DNA from: Burkholderiaceae bacterium
GTDB taxonomy: Bacteria; Pseudomonadota; Gammaproteobacteria; Burkholderiales; Burkholderiaceae_C
Reading direction: 5' to 3'
Assembly: GCA_023260315.1 (NCBI GenBank)
Contig: JALQVQ010000057.1
Span: forward strand, 1 to 7,267
Length of the DNA stretch: 7,267 nucleotides
Shown: one piece after another, positions 1-6,972 of the stretch
Layout: each line of letters begins with the position of its first letter
How positions within the stretch are numbered: the stretch's first letter is position 1
Notes under the pieces: model-generated
The model's input: only the letters and a program-made list of their open reading frames with translations
The model's database searches: none
Told to the model about the DNA's origin: nothing
Program-made: the position numbers and the translations under genes

Positions 1-1
1 A

Positions 2-196
2 TCACAAAAAATTAATGAAACAGGCAATACTCTAATCCTCGTGGATAGAATTGCCGCAGGACAAGCACTAGCCAGTCTGATTCCTGACGCTGTGTTTGTA
101 AATGGCAATACCAAAGCAGACGCAAGAAAGGAGCAGTATGATGAGGTTGCTTATAGTGATGGAAAGGTTATTGTGGCGACTTATGGTGTGGCCGCT
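2..196 (+). pseudogene. Fragment of a T4-like phage UvsW-type superfamily 2 helicase
   Basis: An open frame of about 65 codons starts before the window edge and reads like the second RecA-like domain of UvsW-type phage helicases. It contains ILVDRIAAGQAL (a stretch where such helicases recognise a partner domain), then FVNGNTKADARKEQYDE, then VIVATYGVAA. In UvsW relatives the last motif leads into a glycine-isoleucine-rich segment and the arginine finger. Here the similarity stops at about base 196, and the frame continues as low-complexity residues that are the antisense of priA. UvsW unwinds branched DNA during phage recombination and replication. Base composition is more AT-rich than in the genes to the right. 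Only the fragment is present, so no function is expected. It probably comes from a different DNA molecule (a tailed phage) joined here. Family assignment is by recognition of the motif pattern. Confidence 0.6.
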
Positions 197-1542
197 GACA
201 ATCGGTCTGCAACCAGTTCCTCAAGTTGCTCGGTGCCCCGGCCAACGGTTTGGATATCGACGTTGCCACAAGAGGGGCAGGCGTGTGGTACCCGCTCTGT
301 GAACCCACAGTGGTGGCAACGAAGGCTTCGATCGCGCTTGTGAAACACGCGAAAAGCGCTGCAGTTGGGGCAGTCGCTTTTCCATTGGCAAGCGCCACAG
401 CTCAGCACTGGCGCGTAACCGCGCCGATTGAGGAGCAGTAAACTTTGCTCACCGTTTTGCGCCCGTTCGGCAATCGCCTCCATCAGGGGAGCGGCCAATA
501 CGGTCTGTTTCGGCTGGCGTTGCATGTCCACCAACCGCAGGGTCGGCAGCGCCGCGCCACCCATCCGACTGGGCATGTTGAAGCGAACGTAGCGCCCTTG
601 CTCTGCGGCGTACCAGGTTTCGAGGGCTGGGGTGGCAGAGCCCAAGATCACCCGGCATCCGCTCTTTGAGTGGGCGCGGTAGATGGCCAAGTCCCGGGCC
701 GAATAGCGCGCACCCTCTTGGCTTTTGTAACTGGGGTCGTGCTCTTCGTCAACGACGATCAGCTGAAGGTGCGGCAAACTGGCGAACACCGCCATGCGGG
801 TGCCCAGCACCACTCGCGCGTGGCCGAGGTGGGCGCTTAGCCAACTCTGAAGGCGCTGCGCTGGGGTCAACCCACTGTGCATGGACACCACTTGTTCGTC
901 ACCAAAGCGGGCAAAAAACCGCGCTTCGAGTTGTGGGGTCAGGTTGATTTCGGGCACCAAGACCAAAATCTGCGCTTGCGGGTGATCCGCCAAGCACTGC
1001 GCGGCAACCTGTAAATACACCTCCGTTTTGCCACTACCTGTGGCGCCGAATAGCAGCACAGGCTTGGTTGCCGTGGCAATGCCGGTCAGTGCGGCGATCT
1101 GCTCGGGGCTGGCTTCGGGGACGTTTTCTTTGCTGGGCTCAGACGCAACGCGGGCTTTGGCTCGCTGTTTGCCATTTCGGGTAAGGCGGCGGGTGAGTTG
1201 CGTGGGATCGAGTTTCTTCAGGTCGGGTGGTAAGGCCGCCAGCGCCACCTCCCCAAGACTGCGTTGGTAGTACTTGGCAGTGAAGCGAATCAGGTCGAGC
1301 CAATCAGGACCCAGCGGCGGCATGTCACCCAAGTGGGCGGTGATCGGTTTGACTGCGGTGGCATTGACGGCGGCTGGACATTCGGTGTCGCATGCCGAGA
1401 CGATCCCAAGGGTGTCACGCTTGCCCAGAGGCACTCGCACCAATGCCCCCACTGGAAGTGCCTGCTCACTGCGGTAGGTGAGGGCGTGCCCCACATTGCT
1501 ATGGGCCGGTGTAGCGACGATTACCGCGGGCCAGAATGACAT
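181..1542 (-). CDS. priA: Primosomal replication restart helicase PriA, C-terminally truncated
   Basis: PriA recognises stalled or collapsed replication forks, remodels them with its 3'-5' helicase and loads the primosome. The protein starts at the ATG at 1542. Residues 1 to about 110 are the N-terminal 3'-DNA-binding domain. The helicase core has Walker A GATGSGKT (166-173), the DEEH box (265-268), GSATPALET (301-309) and LNRRGYAP (371-378). Eight cysteines (382, 385, 391, 394, 409, 412, 422, 425) match the two zinc sites of the family. GRGTEQLEE (434-442) opens the second helicase lobe. The frame then ends after residue 453, whereas the E. coli protein has about 730 residues, so roughly the last 250 are missing. 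The final few codons, near 181-200, overlap the junction with the phage helicase fragment and may not belong to priA. The start has only a weak AAGAG ribosome site directly against the ATG. hemE lies upstream on the same strand, 322 bases away. Identity is very sure; the truncation is probably a chimeric join, not a natural mutation. Confidence 0.95.
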   Translation of the reverse strand: MSFWPAVIVATPAHSNVGHALTYRSEQALPVGALVRVPLGKRDTLGIVSACDTECPAAVNATAVKPITAHLGDMPPLGPDWLDLIRFTAKYYQRSLGEVALAALPPDLKKLDPTQLTRRLTRNGKQRAKARVASEPSKENVPEASPEQIAALTGIATATKPVLLFGATGSGKTEVYLQVAAQCLADHPQAQILVLVPEINLTPQLEARFFARFGDEQVVSMHSGLTPAQRLQSWLSAHLGHARVVLGTRMAVFASLPHLQLIVVDEEHDPSYKSQEGARYSARDLAIYRAHSKSGCRVILGSATPALETWYAAEQGRYVRFNMPSRMGGAALPTLRLVDMQRQPKQTVLAAPLMEAIAERAQNGEQSLLLLNRRGYAPVLSCGACQWKSDCPNCSAFRVFHKRDRSLRCHHCGFTERVPHACPSCGNVDIQTVGRGTEQLEELVADRLSAATP

Positions 1543-1595
1543 CTCTTAGCGTTCGTTTTTAATGTTCAAATTTAGAAATTAAGCTAAGTCCTTGA

Positions 1596-1613
1596 TTTGG
1601 AACGAGCTCCAAA
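1596..1613. repeat. Short inverted repeat in the priA leader
   Basis: TTTGGA (1596-1601) and TCCAAA (1608-1613) form a 6-base-pair dyad with a 6-base spacer. It lies 54 to 71 bases upstream of the priA start. It could be a weak hairpin in the priA leader or a dimeric regulator site. It has no U-tract, so it is not a classical terminator. Stems of this length occur often by chance. Confidence 0.3.
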
Positions 1614-1628
1614 GATGTCCAGAATTTC

Positions 1629-1637
1629 TGTGGATAA
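1629..1637 (-). promoter_or_regulatory. DnaA box (perfect 9-mer)
   Basis: The minus strand reads TTATCCACA, the exact high-affinity DnaA box consensus. It lies about 90 bases upstream of priA inside the AT-rich gap and 14 bases downstream of a TTGACA hexamer on the same strand, so DnaA bound here would overlap the likely -10 region. A related degenerate 9-mer (TGTTGATAG on the plus strand, two mismatches) lies close by at 1641-1649. A single perfect box supports DnaA binding but does not by itself make an origin. Confidence 0.55.
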
Positions 1638-1657
1638 CTTTGTTGATAGATTGTCAA
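1630..1657 (-). promoter_or_regulatory. Possible priA promoter
   Basis: On the minus strand a perfect -35 hexamer TTGACA lies at 1657-1652. No good TATAAT follows at 17 bases; the best candidates are TATCCA at 15 bases or TTATCC at 14, both inside the DnaA box. The resulting leader to the priA ATG would be about 80 bases. The -35 is clear and the -10 is poor, so this is a tentative call that matters mainly because of the overlap with the DnaA box. Confidence 0.3.
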
Positions 1658-1672
1658 AACCCTCGCTTCACC

Positions 1673-1756
1673 GATTAAAAACAAGCATTTCTTTAATTTG
1701 CCTAAATATTAAGCAGATTAAAAATGCATAAAAATCAATGAGTTATGAATTTTTGT
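1673..1756. other. AT-rich core with repeated GATTAAAAA
   Basis: This is the most AT-rich part of the intergenic region (14 G or C in the 60 bases 1681-1740). The 9-mer GATTAAAAA occurs twice in direct orientation (1673-1681 and 1716-1724), and a related ATAAAAATC lies at 1728-1736. Together with the DnaA box 36 bases away it resembles the arrangement of a DNA unwinding element. It could equally be an ordinary AT-rich upstream region or a nucleoid-protein site. Confidence 0.3.
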
Positions 1757-1812
1757 CCCTGAATTAAGCCAAAAAGCCTCTGCGCGTCCATGAAAAGGGT
1801 TGTTTGGCAGTT

Positions 1813-1822
1813 TTGTGCACAA
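1813..1822. promoter_or_regulatory. Palindromic degenerate DnaA-like site
   Basis: TTGTGCACAA is a perfect 10-base palindrome. In either direction it differs at one position from the relaxed DnaA box TTATNCACA. It lies about 43 bases downstream of the hemE stop codon. It could be a second, weak DnaA site or an unrelated palindromic operator. Confidence 0.25.
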
Positions 1823-1864
1823 GTCAGCTAGGGAGAACCCTAAATTTGTCAAGGAAAATCGGTT

Positions 1865-2953
1865 TTATTTTTGCCGCATCGCCTTTGAGTGGCTGTGGAC
1901 GGCCTCCACCAACACGGCGACATTTTCGGGGGGAGTGAACTGGCTGATGCCGTGGCCGAGGTTGAAAATGTGGGTTGGACCTTTGCCGTCCCCTTGGTGT
2001 GGCTGACCAAAACTGTCGAGTACCGCCCTGGCCTGTTCGGTCACTTGCTCTGGGGATGCGAACAGCACATTCGGATCCAGGTTGCCTTGGAGTGCGTGGG
2101 TGGCACCCAACTGTGCACGGGCCTTCGCCAGGTTGACCGACCAGTCCATGCCTAAAACGTTGCAGTCAAGACTTTGCATCTCAGACATCCACAAACCGCC
2201 CCCCTTCGTGAACACGATGCTGGGGATCGTTTCACCGTTGAAGGTCTTGTGGATTTTCGACAGGACGCGCTGCGTGTAGGCCAAGCTGAAGGACTTGAAC
2301 TCTGCATCAGCCAAGACACCGCCCCAGCTGTCAAAGATCATGACGGCTTGGGCGCCTGCCTCGATTTGGGCATTCAGGTAGGCGGCAACCGAGTCGGCGT
2401 TGATGGTGAGGATGCGGTGCATGAGGTCGGGGCGCTGGTACATGAGCGTTTTGACCAAGCGGTAGTCGCTGGAGCCAGCGCCTTCCACCATGTAGCAACC
2501 CAATGTCCAGGGGCTGCCGGAGAATCCGATGAGCGGTACGCGGCCGTTCAGCGCCTTGCGGATTGAGGTGACCGCATCGAACACATATTGCAGTTTGGCC
2601 ATATCCGGCACTGCAAGCGCGCTGACAGCGGCCTCGTCGCGAACGACTTTTGCAAATTTGGGGCCTTCGCCAATGGCAAAGCTGAGGCCCAGACCCATCG
2701 CGTCTGGGACGGTCAGAATGTCTGAAAAAAGGATGGCCGCATCCAGTGGAAAGCGCTCGAGCGGCTGCAGCGTGACTTCCGTTGCGAAGTCGGTGTTGGT
2801 CGCCAGGCCCATGAAACTACCCGCCTTTGCGCGCGTCTCACGGTACTCAGCGAGGTAGCGACCAGCCTGGCGCATGAGCCAAACGGGGGTGTGTGCAGTT
2901 GATTCGCGCAGACAAGCGCGCAGAAATGTGTCGTTTTGGAGTGGTGCAAACAT
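1865..2953 (-). CDS. hemE: Uroporphyrinogen decarboxylase HemE
   Basis: HemE removes the four acetate carboxyl groups of uroporphyrinogen III to give coproporphyrinogen III in cytosolic haem synthesis, without a cofactor. The 362-residue protein (usual length about 350-360) has the first family signature [16 protein letters not shown] (23-38), with substrate-binding Arg28 and Arg32. [14 protein letters not shown] follows, with the key aspartate Asp78. The second signature is [16 protein letters not shown] (143-158), with Tyr154. The conserved late histidine is His334 in NLGHGI. The start at 2953 was chosen because [13 protein letters not shown] is the normal beginning of the family; the frame stays open 49 codons further upstream, but that part is antisense-like sequence overlapping the end of dsbD. 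No clear Shine-Dalgarno sequence precedes the ATG. The gene follows dsbD by 40 bases on the same strand, so read-through from dsbD is plausible. All catalytic residues are present and the gene looks intact. Confidence 0.97.
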   Translation of the reverse strand: MFAPLQNDTFLRACLRESTAHTPVWLMRQAGRYLAEYRETRAKAGSFMGLATNTDFATEVTLQPLERFPLDAAILFSDILTVPDAMGLGLSFAIGEGPKFAKVVRDEAAVSALAVPDMAKLQYVFDAVTSIRKALNGRVPLIGFSGSPWTLGCYMVEGAGSSDYRLVKTLMYQRPDLMHRILTINADSVAAYLNAQIEAGAQAVMIFDSWGGVLADAEFKSFSLAYTQRVLSKIHKTFNGETIPSIVFTKGGGLWMSEMQSLDCNVLGMDWSVNLAKARAQLGATHALQGNLDPNVLFASPEQVTEQARAVLDSFGQPHQGDGKGPTHIFNLGHGISQFTPPENVAVLVEAVHSHSKAMRQK

Positions 2954-2965
2954 GGTGTTGATTGT

Positions 2966-2978
2966 CGCAGTTTCTGCG
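2966..2978 (-). other. Small hairpin between dsbD and hemE
   Basis: CGCAG-TTT-CTGCG forms a 5-base-pair stem with a 3-base loop in the 40-base gap, 13 to 25 bases upstream of the hemE ATG. On the minus strand no T-run follows, so it is not a convincing terminator. It may slow read-through or mask hemE translation initiation, or it may be chance. Confidence 0.25.
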
Positions 2979-2993
2979 CGCACGAAAGTGGCG

Positions 2994-5357
2994 TTAAGGT
3001 GTTTGGGTGCGGTTGGCGTTGGGCAAGCCTGCCAATGCGTCGCGAACGTCATTGGGTGTGATGATTTCGCTGAGGACGAGCGGCGCAGCGCCTGGCACAT
3101 AAAGCGCGTAGGTTGGCACCCCGTTGCGCCCGAGTGTGTTGAGCGCCTCGGTGATGTCGGGGTTTCGACGCGTCCAATCCGCCTGCAGTGTCAGCACCCC
3201 TTTTTCGGCAAAAGCATCCAACACGCTTTGTGTGGTCAAGGTGGTGGCTTTGTTGACTTGGCATGTCACACACCACGCAGCAGTGAAATCAACAAAAACG
3301 GGCTGCCCCTTTGCCAGGTGTGCGGCCACCGCTGTCGCGGACCAAGGCTGCCAGCTTGCAGGGCGCGCGCTGGATGACGGCGCACTGGCGAAATCAGCCG
3401 TTGCGTTACCGCTGTGGACCATCGGGCTGCTGAGCAGCCATGTGGCCAGGATGAACATCACAATGCCAACGCCGCGAGTGACCATGCGCGTGGTCCGCGT
3501 CGCCACCTGTGCCCACGCCCAAATGAGCCATGCGACAGACAACAGCCAGAGCATCAAGGCGGACGCACTGTTGATGCTGGTTTGTTGACCAAATACCCAA
3601 AGCAGCCAAACGACCGTGGCCATCATCGGGAAGGCCATCAGTTGTTTGAAGGTCACCATCCAAGGACCGGGGCGGGGCAATTGCTGCGCCACGGCTGGGA
3701 CCCAACTGGCGAGCAGATAGGGGCTGGCCATACCCAAGCCAACGGCCACAAAAATGGCCAAACCCTGTGCCGTAGGCAGCGCAATCGCCAAGCCAAGAGA
3801 TGCGCCCATGAACGGTGCTGTGCATGGGGATGCGACAGCGGTGGCCAATACCCCTGACAAAAAGGCGTCTACGGTGGCGTTTTTTGATCGTGCAGTCGCC
3901 ACCCTTTGGGGCAACCAGTTGCCCAGTTCAAACAACCCAAACAAGTTGAGCGCGATGACGGTGAACAAGGTTGCCAAGCCACCAACGAGCCACGGGTTTT
4001 GCAGTTGGAACCCCCACCCCAAAAGATCGCCTGCCTCGCGCAGCGCGAGCAGCGCCGAGCCCAGCAGTGCGAACGACAAGACCACGCCCGCCGTGTAAGC
4101 CAAACCGTTTTGACGGTGTTTGGTCATATCTGCGCTCTTGCCGTCGGCGAAGGCCAAAACCTTGAGGGCCAGCACTGGAAACACGCATGGCATGAGGTTG
4201 AGTAGCGCACCGCCTAAAAAAGCCCCGGCCAGGGCGATTAACCACCCGCTGATGCCCTGTTGGTTGCTGGCGTTGTTCGACGTTGTTCCCGTACCAACGC
4301 CCGATTCAGCCAAGGCCGCAGCAAGCGCGGGGCTGATGTCGGCTGGTTTGGCGGCGGGCGGCCAATCGCCCTCAAACGTAACCGTCGCCAAGATACCCTT
4401 TTCAGATTGAACGCCGTCAGGGGTGCCCGCAGGCGCAATGACCACCTGGAAGGCGCGCGGCGCTTCGCTGCGATACGGGTTCAGCGGCGTTGCGGCTTGC
4501 CAATTGCCAGTCTGCTTGTCGGTCCACGCTGAGGTCCAAGGACTACCGGGTGCGATTAAACCGGTGGTTTCAGGGTAAAGCTCGAGCGCCTTGCCTTGCC
4601 AGCTGGTCGGCAGGCCGGTGAGCGCCCAGCGCAGGTGGCTCGCGTCGTCAACGCTGACATGAGCCCGCGCGTCCAGGCCGACTAAGGCCTCTGGAACCCG
4701 GGCCAAAGCGTCTTCAAATAGCCCGCTGTGTGCGGTCAGCGGTGAAGCCCCGCCTGTGTCGCTTGCAAAGGGGATCGTCAATTCAAATGACGCATCCTCG
4801 GGGATACATTCGGTTTTGCAGGCCAGCCAGCTGGCAGCAAGCTTGACGGTCGCTGAGCCATTAACGCGGTCAAACGGCCCCATGGTGATGGCGGTAGGCA
4901 GTAAGACAGTGCCATCAAAACCATAGTTGGCCAACGGTCCCAGCGCAAACTTTTTTGGGGTTGGCCAACTGACAGCCCCCGCCGACCAACCATCGGGTAA
5001 TTGCCATTTGAGCTCAGTTGGTAACCCAGAGTCACCACTGTTTTTCCAGTAGGTGTGCCAGTGTGGCTCGTGCCGAATGCGCAAGCCAAGCCACAGCGTC
5101 TTCCCGGTGCTCATGCCATCGGGTGCCCACGCCAAGAGCTGTGCTTGGGTTTGGGTGCTGCTGACAGCGGGTGACGTGACGACACCATCGGATCGGGGTG
5201 CGGCTGCGGCTTTGCCGCTAATGCCCAAGGCATCCAATGCATTGAAACTGGTCGTTTGCGCGTGCGCACTGGGCCACGAAAAACCGGCACACAGCGCGAC
5301 AAGTACCCCCGCCGTGATGTGGCAGCGTGTGAACGATAGGAGGCGTTGTAGCGACAT
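2994..5357 (-). CDS. dsbD: Protein-disulfide reductase of the DsbD/ScsB type
   Basis: This inner-membrane protein carries electrons from cytoplasmic thioredoxin to periplasmic thiol proteins through three cysteine pairs. The 787-residue product has a signal peptide (1-33, cleavage after AHA). Next comes a large periplasmic domain to about residue 340, containing [13 protein letters not shown] (99-111) and the pair Cys180/Cys184 in ACKTEC. The membrane domain (about 372-645, roughly eight or nine helices) has Cys391 in NLMPCVFP and Cys512 in ASPCTAP. The C-terminal thioredoxin domain has the motif Cys696-Val-Thr-Cys699 in TAAWCVTCQ. The periplasmic part is much longer than the roughly 130-residue domain of E. 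coli DsbD and resembles ScsB-type proteins linked to copper tolerance, so partner proteins may differ. The start at 5357 gives a normal signal peptide; an in-frame ATG at 5414 would add 19 hydrophilic residues. No strong ribosome site precedes 5357. hemE follows 40 bases downstream. Function is sure, the exact subfamily less so. Confidence 0.93.
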   Translation of the reverse strand: MSLQRLLSFTRCHITAGVLVALCAGFSWPSAHAQTTSFNALDALGISGKAAAAPRSDGVVTSPAVSSTQTQAQLLAWAPDGMSTGKTLWLGLRIRHEPHWHTYWKNSGDSGLPTELKWQLPDGWSAGAVSWPTPKKFALGPLANYGFDGTVLLPTAITMGPFDRVNGSATVKLAASWLACKTECIPEDASFELTIPFASDTGGASPLTAHSGLFEDALARVPEALVGLDARAHVSVDDASHLRWALTGLPTSWQGKALELYPETTGLIAPGSPWTSAWTDKQTGNWQAATPLNPYRSEAPRAFQVVIAPAGTPDGVQSEKGILATVTFEGDWPPAAKPADISPALAAALAESGVGTGTTSNNASNQQGISGWLIALAGAFLGGALLNLMPCVFPVLALKVLAFADGKSADMTKHRQNGLAYTAGVVLSFALLGSALLALREAGDLLGWGFQLQNPWLVGGLATLFTVIALNLFGLFELGNWLPQRVATARSKNATVDAFLSGVLATAVASPCTAPFMGASLGLAIALPTAQGLAIFVAVGLGMASPYLLASWVPAVAQQLPRPGPWMVTFKQLMAFPMMATVVWLLWVFGQQTSINSASALMLWLLSVAWLIWAWAQVATRTTRMVTRGVGIVMFILATWLLSSPMVHSGNATADFASAPSSSARPASWQPWSATAVAAHLAKGQPVFVDFTAAWCVTCQVNKATTLTTQSVLDAFAEKGVLTLQADWTRRNPDITEALNTLGRNGVPTYALYVPGAAPLVLSEIITPNDVRDALAGLPNANRTQTP

Positions 5358-5429
5358 AAGGGGAGACCGTCTTTCAGCGTGGTGATGCAGTGTCGGAGTC
5401 TGGTCAGGTGCCATAGTTCCGACACCACT

Positions 5430-5435
5430 ATTATC
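5430..5435 (-). promoter_or_regulatory. Possible -10 element for dsbD
   Basis: The minus strand reads GATAAT, a good -10 match, about 73 bases upstream of the chosen dsbD ATG. No recognisable -35 hexamer lies 16-18 bases upstream (AAGTGT-like sequence only). It would place transcription start near 5424, upstream of both candidate dsbD starts. It lies in the divergent gap shared with the creatininase-family gene. Confidence 0.3.
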
Positions 5436-5451
5436 CGGCGCTCAGGCTGGC

Positions 5452-5457
5452 TACACT
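5452..5457 (+). promoter_or_regulatory. Possible -10 element for the creatininase-family gene
   Basis: TACACT on the plus strand ends 6 bases before the ATG at 5464. If used, transcription would start at or next to the A of the start codon, giving a leaderless or near-leaderless message. This would fit the lack of any Shine-Dalgarno sequence before the gene. No good -35 is visible at 16-18 bases upstream, so support is weak. Confidence 0.25.
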
Positions 5458-5463
5458 TGGCAC

Positions 5464-6297
5464 ATGTCAGAAGTCAATCCTCATTCCATTCGACACGGCC
5501 AGTGGGCGGATTTGTCGTCGCCCGCATTGGCGGCACTTGACCGCGATCGCTTGATTGCCGTGTTGCCTGTTGGCGCGACTGAGCAGCATGGTCCGCATTT
5601 GCCGCTGTCCGTCGACAGTGATTTGGCGGAGGCGGTATTGGGGCGCGCGCTCCAGATTTCAGCCGTCGAGAACATTCGCCCATCGGTGTTGGCGTTACCA
5701 CTGCTGCCGGTTGGTTTCAGCCCTGAACACGCCCGGTTTGCAGGCACTTTGACCTTATCGAGTGAGACGCTGATCCGCCTCTGGACTGACATTGGTGAAT
5801 CGGTGCATGCCAGTGGCGTTAAGCAGTTGGTGATACTGAACGCGCACGGTGGTCAGGTGGGAGCGCTCGACTTGGTGGCGCGCGATTTGCGGAACCGTTT
5901 AGGGATGTTGGTGGTCAGTGTCAGTTGGTTTAACTTGCCGCTGGGTCCTGATGTCGATGGCCTGTTCGATAGCCATGAGCACCGGTTTGGCATCCACGCC
6001 GGCGACATCGAAACATCCATGATGTTGGCCATCTCACCCGATCGTGTTGACATGTCGCGTGCTGATAACTTTGGCTCAACTTCGCAGGATCGCGCCCAAA
6101 CCACGCGGGTTCTCGGTAATGGCAAGAGTGCCAAGTTGGCGTGGCAAATGCAAGACCTCAACCCCAGTGGTGCGGTGGGTCATGCGGCGCTGGCAACCGC
6201 TGAAAAAGGCCATCGCGTGATCGAGGCTGCGGCACGTTCATTGGTTGATTTGTTCGTTGAGATCGACGGTTTACCGACCACAACCTTGCGCCGTTAG
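5464..6297 (+). CDS. Creatininase-family amidohydrolase
   Basis: The creatininase family comprises cytosolic metal-dependent hydrolases of cyclic or linear amides (creatinine, formamidopyrimidines and other substrates). The 277-residue protein has the family's metal-site motif VGATEQHGPHLPLSVDSD (36-53), giving probable ligands Glu40, His42 and Asp51. SPEHARFAGTLTLS follows at 86-99. LNAHGGQ (125-131) contains His128 and stands where many relatives have NGHGGN. HAGDIETS (178-185) contains Glu183. All expected ligands are present, so it is probably active, but the substrate cannot be told from sequence. There are no mycofactocin or creatine pathway neighbours. The start is favoured because the family's N-terminal pattern begins soon after it; no Shine-Dalgarno is seen. 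The gene diverges from dsbD and converges on the phosphatase gene, with the two stop codons overlapping by 4 bases. Confidence 0.88.
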   Translation: MSEVNPHSIRHGQWADLSSPALAALDRDRLIAVLPVGATEQHGPHLPLSVDSDLAEAVLGRALQISAVENIRPSVLALPLLPVGFSPEHARFAGTLTLSSETLIRLWTDIGESVHASGVKQLVILNAHGGQVGALDLVARDLRNRLGMLVVSVSWFNLPLGPDVDGLFDSHEHRFGIHAGDIETSMMLAISPDRVDMSRADNFGSTSQDRAQTTRVLGNGKSAKLAWQMQDLNPSGAVGHAALATAEKGHRVIEAAARSLVDLFVEIDGLPTTTLRR

Positions 6298-6968
6298 GCG
6301 AAAGTGAACAGCGCGGTATCGCTTTGCGGATCCAGGTGCGGCGTCGCATTGAACCCCGATAACCGTAAGCCGCTTGGTGTGACGTTGAATGTGGTGACAG
6401 CTGTGTTGTGAATTTGGTAGTTGATGTCCACCGTCTTGCGATCGGGCGTCTCCAACACCGCGCCGACCACCGTTGATATCGGGCCGCCGCTGGTCACGAC
6501 CAGAACCCGTTTGTGATGGTGATCGGCTTGAATCTCCGCCATCACGGCCAGTACACCAGTCCGGAACTTGGCGTATGTGCCCATACCGGCTGGCTCGATT
6601 TCTGCGGCCATCCAAGCCTCTAGCCCGATCCGTAACAGACGGAAATACGCTTTGTAATCGGATGCCGCGACGGCAGGCAGGTCATGCGCTGCTTGGTAGG
6701 CCGTAACGATTGCGTTGCCATCAAATTCATTGAGGCCGGGACGGCAGTGAACCGGTAACGCTGTTGCTTTGAGATGGCGTTGAATACCCGCCCAAGTCTC
6801 TAAATGCCGAGTCAGGCTGCCGTGGTAGACCACGTCAAAAGGCGAACCCTGCGTTGCGTAGTAGGCCCCCAATCGCTCACTTTGAAGGTGTCCGCGGTCA
6901 CTGAGTTGGTCGTAATTGGCGGCGCCGAATGAGGCCTGTCCGTGGCGTGCGAGTGTGAGGGTTCCCAT
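6294..6968 (-). CDS. Histidine phosphatase superfamily protein with altered second catalytic motif
   Basis: The superfamily transfers phosphate to a histidine in an RHG motif and hydrolyses it. The 224-residue protein starts MGTLTLARHGQASFG, with Arg8-His9-Gly10 in the canonical place. It continues with GSLTRHLET (50-58), where Arg54 fits the phosphate pocket, and LNEFDG (79-84), where Glu81 fits the acid position. The last motif reads VVTSGGPI (157-164), so serine 160 stands where active members have histidine (usually HGG). I recall similar TSGGPI variants in proteobacterial relatives, so it is probably a subfamily trait and not a local mutation, but it may mean weak or different activity. 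The start at 6968 is preferred over the in-frame ATG at 7034 because family similarity begins at once and the longer form overlaps the transporter gene. It follows the transporter stop by 4 bases, suggesting coupled translation, with AGGG just before the ATG. Substrate unknown. Confidence 0.85.
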   Translation of the reverse strand: MGTLTLARHGQASFGAANYDQLSDRGHLQSERLGAYYATQGSPFDVVYHGSLTRHLETWAGIQRHLKATALPVHCRPGLNEFDGNAIVTAYQAAHDLPAVAASDYKAYFRLLRIGLEAWMAAEIEPAGMGTYAKFRTGVLAVMAEIQADHHHKRVLVVTSGGPISTVVGAVLETPDRKTVDINYQIHNTAVTTFNVTPSGLRLSGFNATPHLDPQSDTALFTFA

Positions 6969-6972
6969 GACC

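Larger units (their letters stand above)
1543..1864. other. AT-rich hemE-priA intergenic region
   Basis: No gene is visible in these 322 bases. Counting 1561-1800 gives 81 G or C in 240 bases (34%), clearly below the flanking genes. It contains a perfect DnaA box (1629-1637), a near-palindromic DnaA-like site TTGTGCACAA (1813-1822), and two TTGACA -35-like hexamers on the minus strand (1657-1652 and 1852-1847). It also contains a 6-base-pair inverted repeat (TTTGGA at 1596-1601, TCCAAA at 1608-1613), a small hairpin TAGGG-AGAA-CCCTA (1829-1842), and a very AT-rich core around 1673-1756. The region must at least carry the priA leader and promoter. Whether it also has an origin-like role is speculative. 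No convincing intrinsic terminator for hemE was found: the small hairpin lacks a following T-tract on the minus strand. Confidence 0.7.

Noticed and set aside
1700..1724. CtrA-like TTAA repeats suggesting a Caulobacter-type origin beside hemE
   Set aside because: The TTAA pairs are spaced by 5 bases, not 7, CtrA is not a betaproteobacterial regulator, and such words are common in AT-rich DNA.
1829..1842. TAGGG-AGAA-CCCTA hairpin as a hemE terminator
   Set aside because: The stem is only 5 base pairs and no T-tract follows on the minus strand.
2954..3100. Longer HemE reading with 49 extra N-terminal residues
   Set aside because: The extra part overlaps the end of dsbD in another frame and does not resemble HemE. 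The family start pattern begins at 2953.
2874..4410. Long plus-strand open frames opposite hemE and dsbD
   Set aside because: They are shadows of well-identified minus-strand genes in G+C-rich DNA and show no recognisable domain or start signal.
5358..5414. Upstream ATG of dsbD adding 19 residues
   Set aside because: The extension is hydrophilic and would spoil the signal peptide, which begins normally at 5357. It cannot be fully excluded, as GGA lies near the upstream ATG.
5464..6297. Mycofactocin maturation peptidase (MftE) reading of the creatininase-family gene
   Set aside because: No mftA-D or other mycofactocin genes are nearby, and the family is broad.
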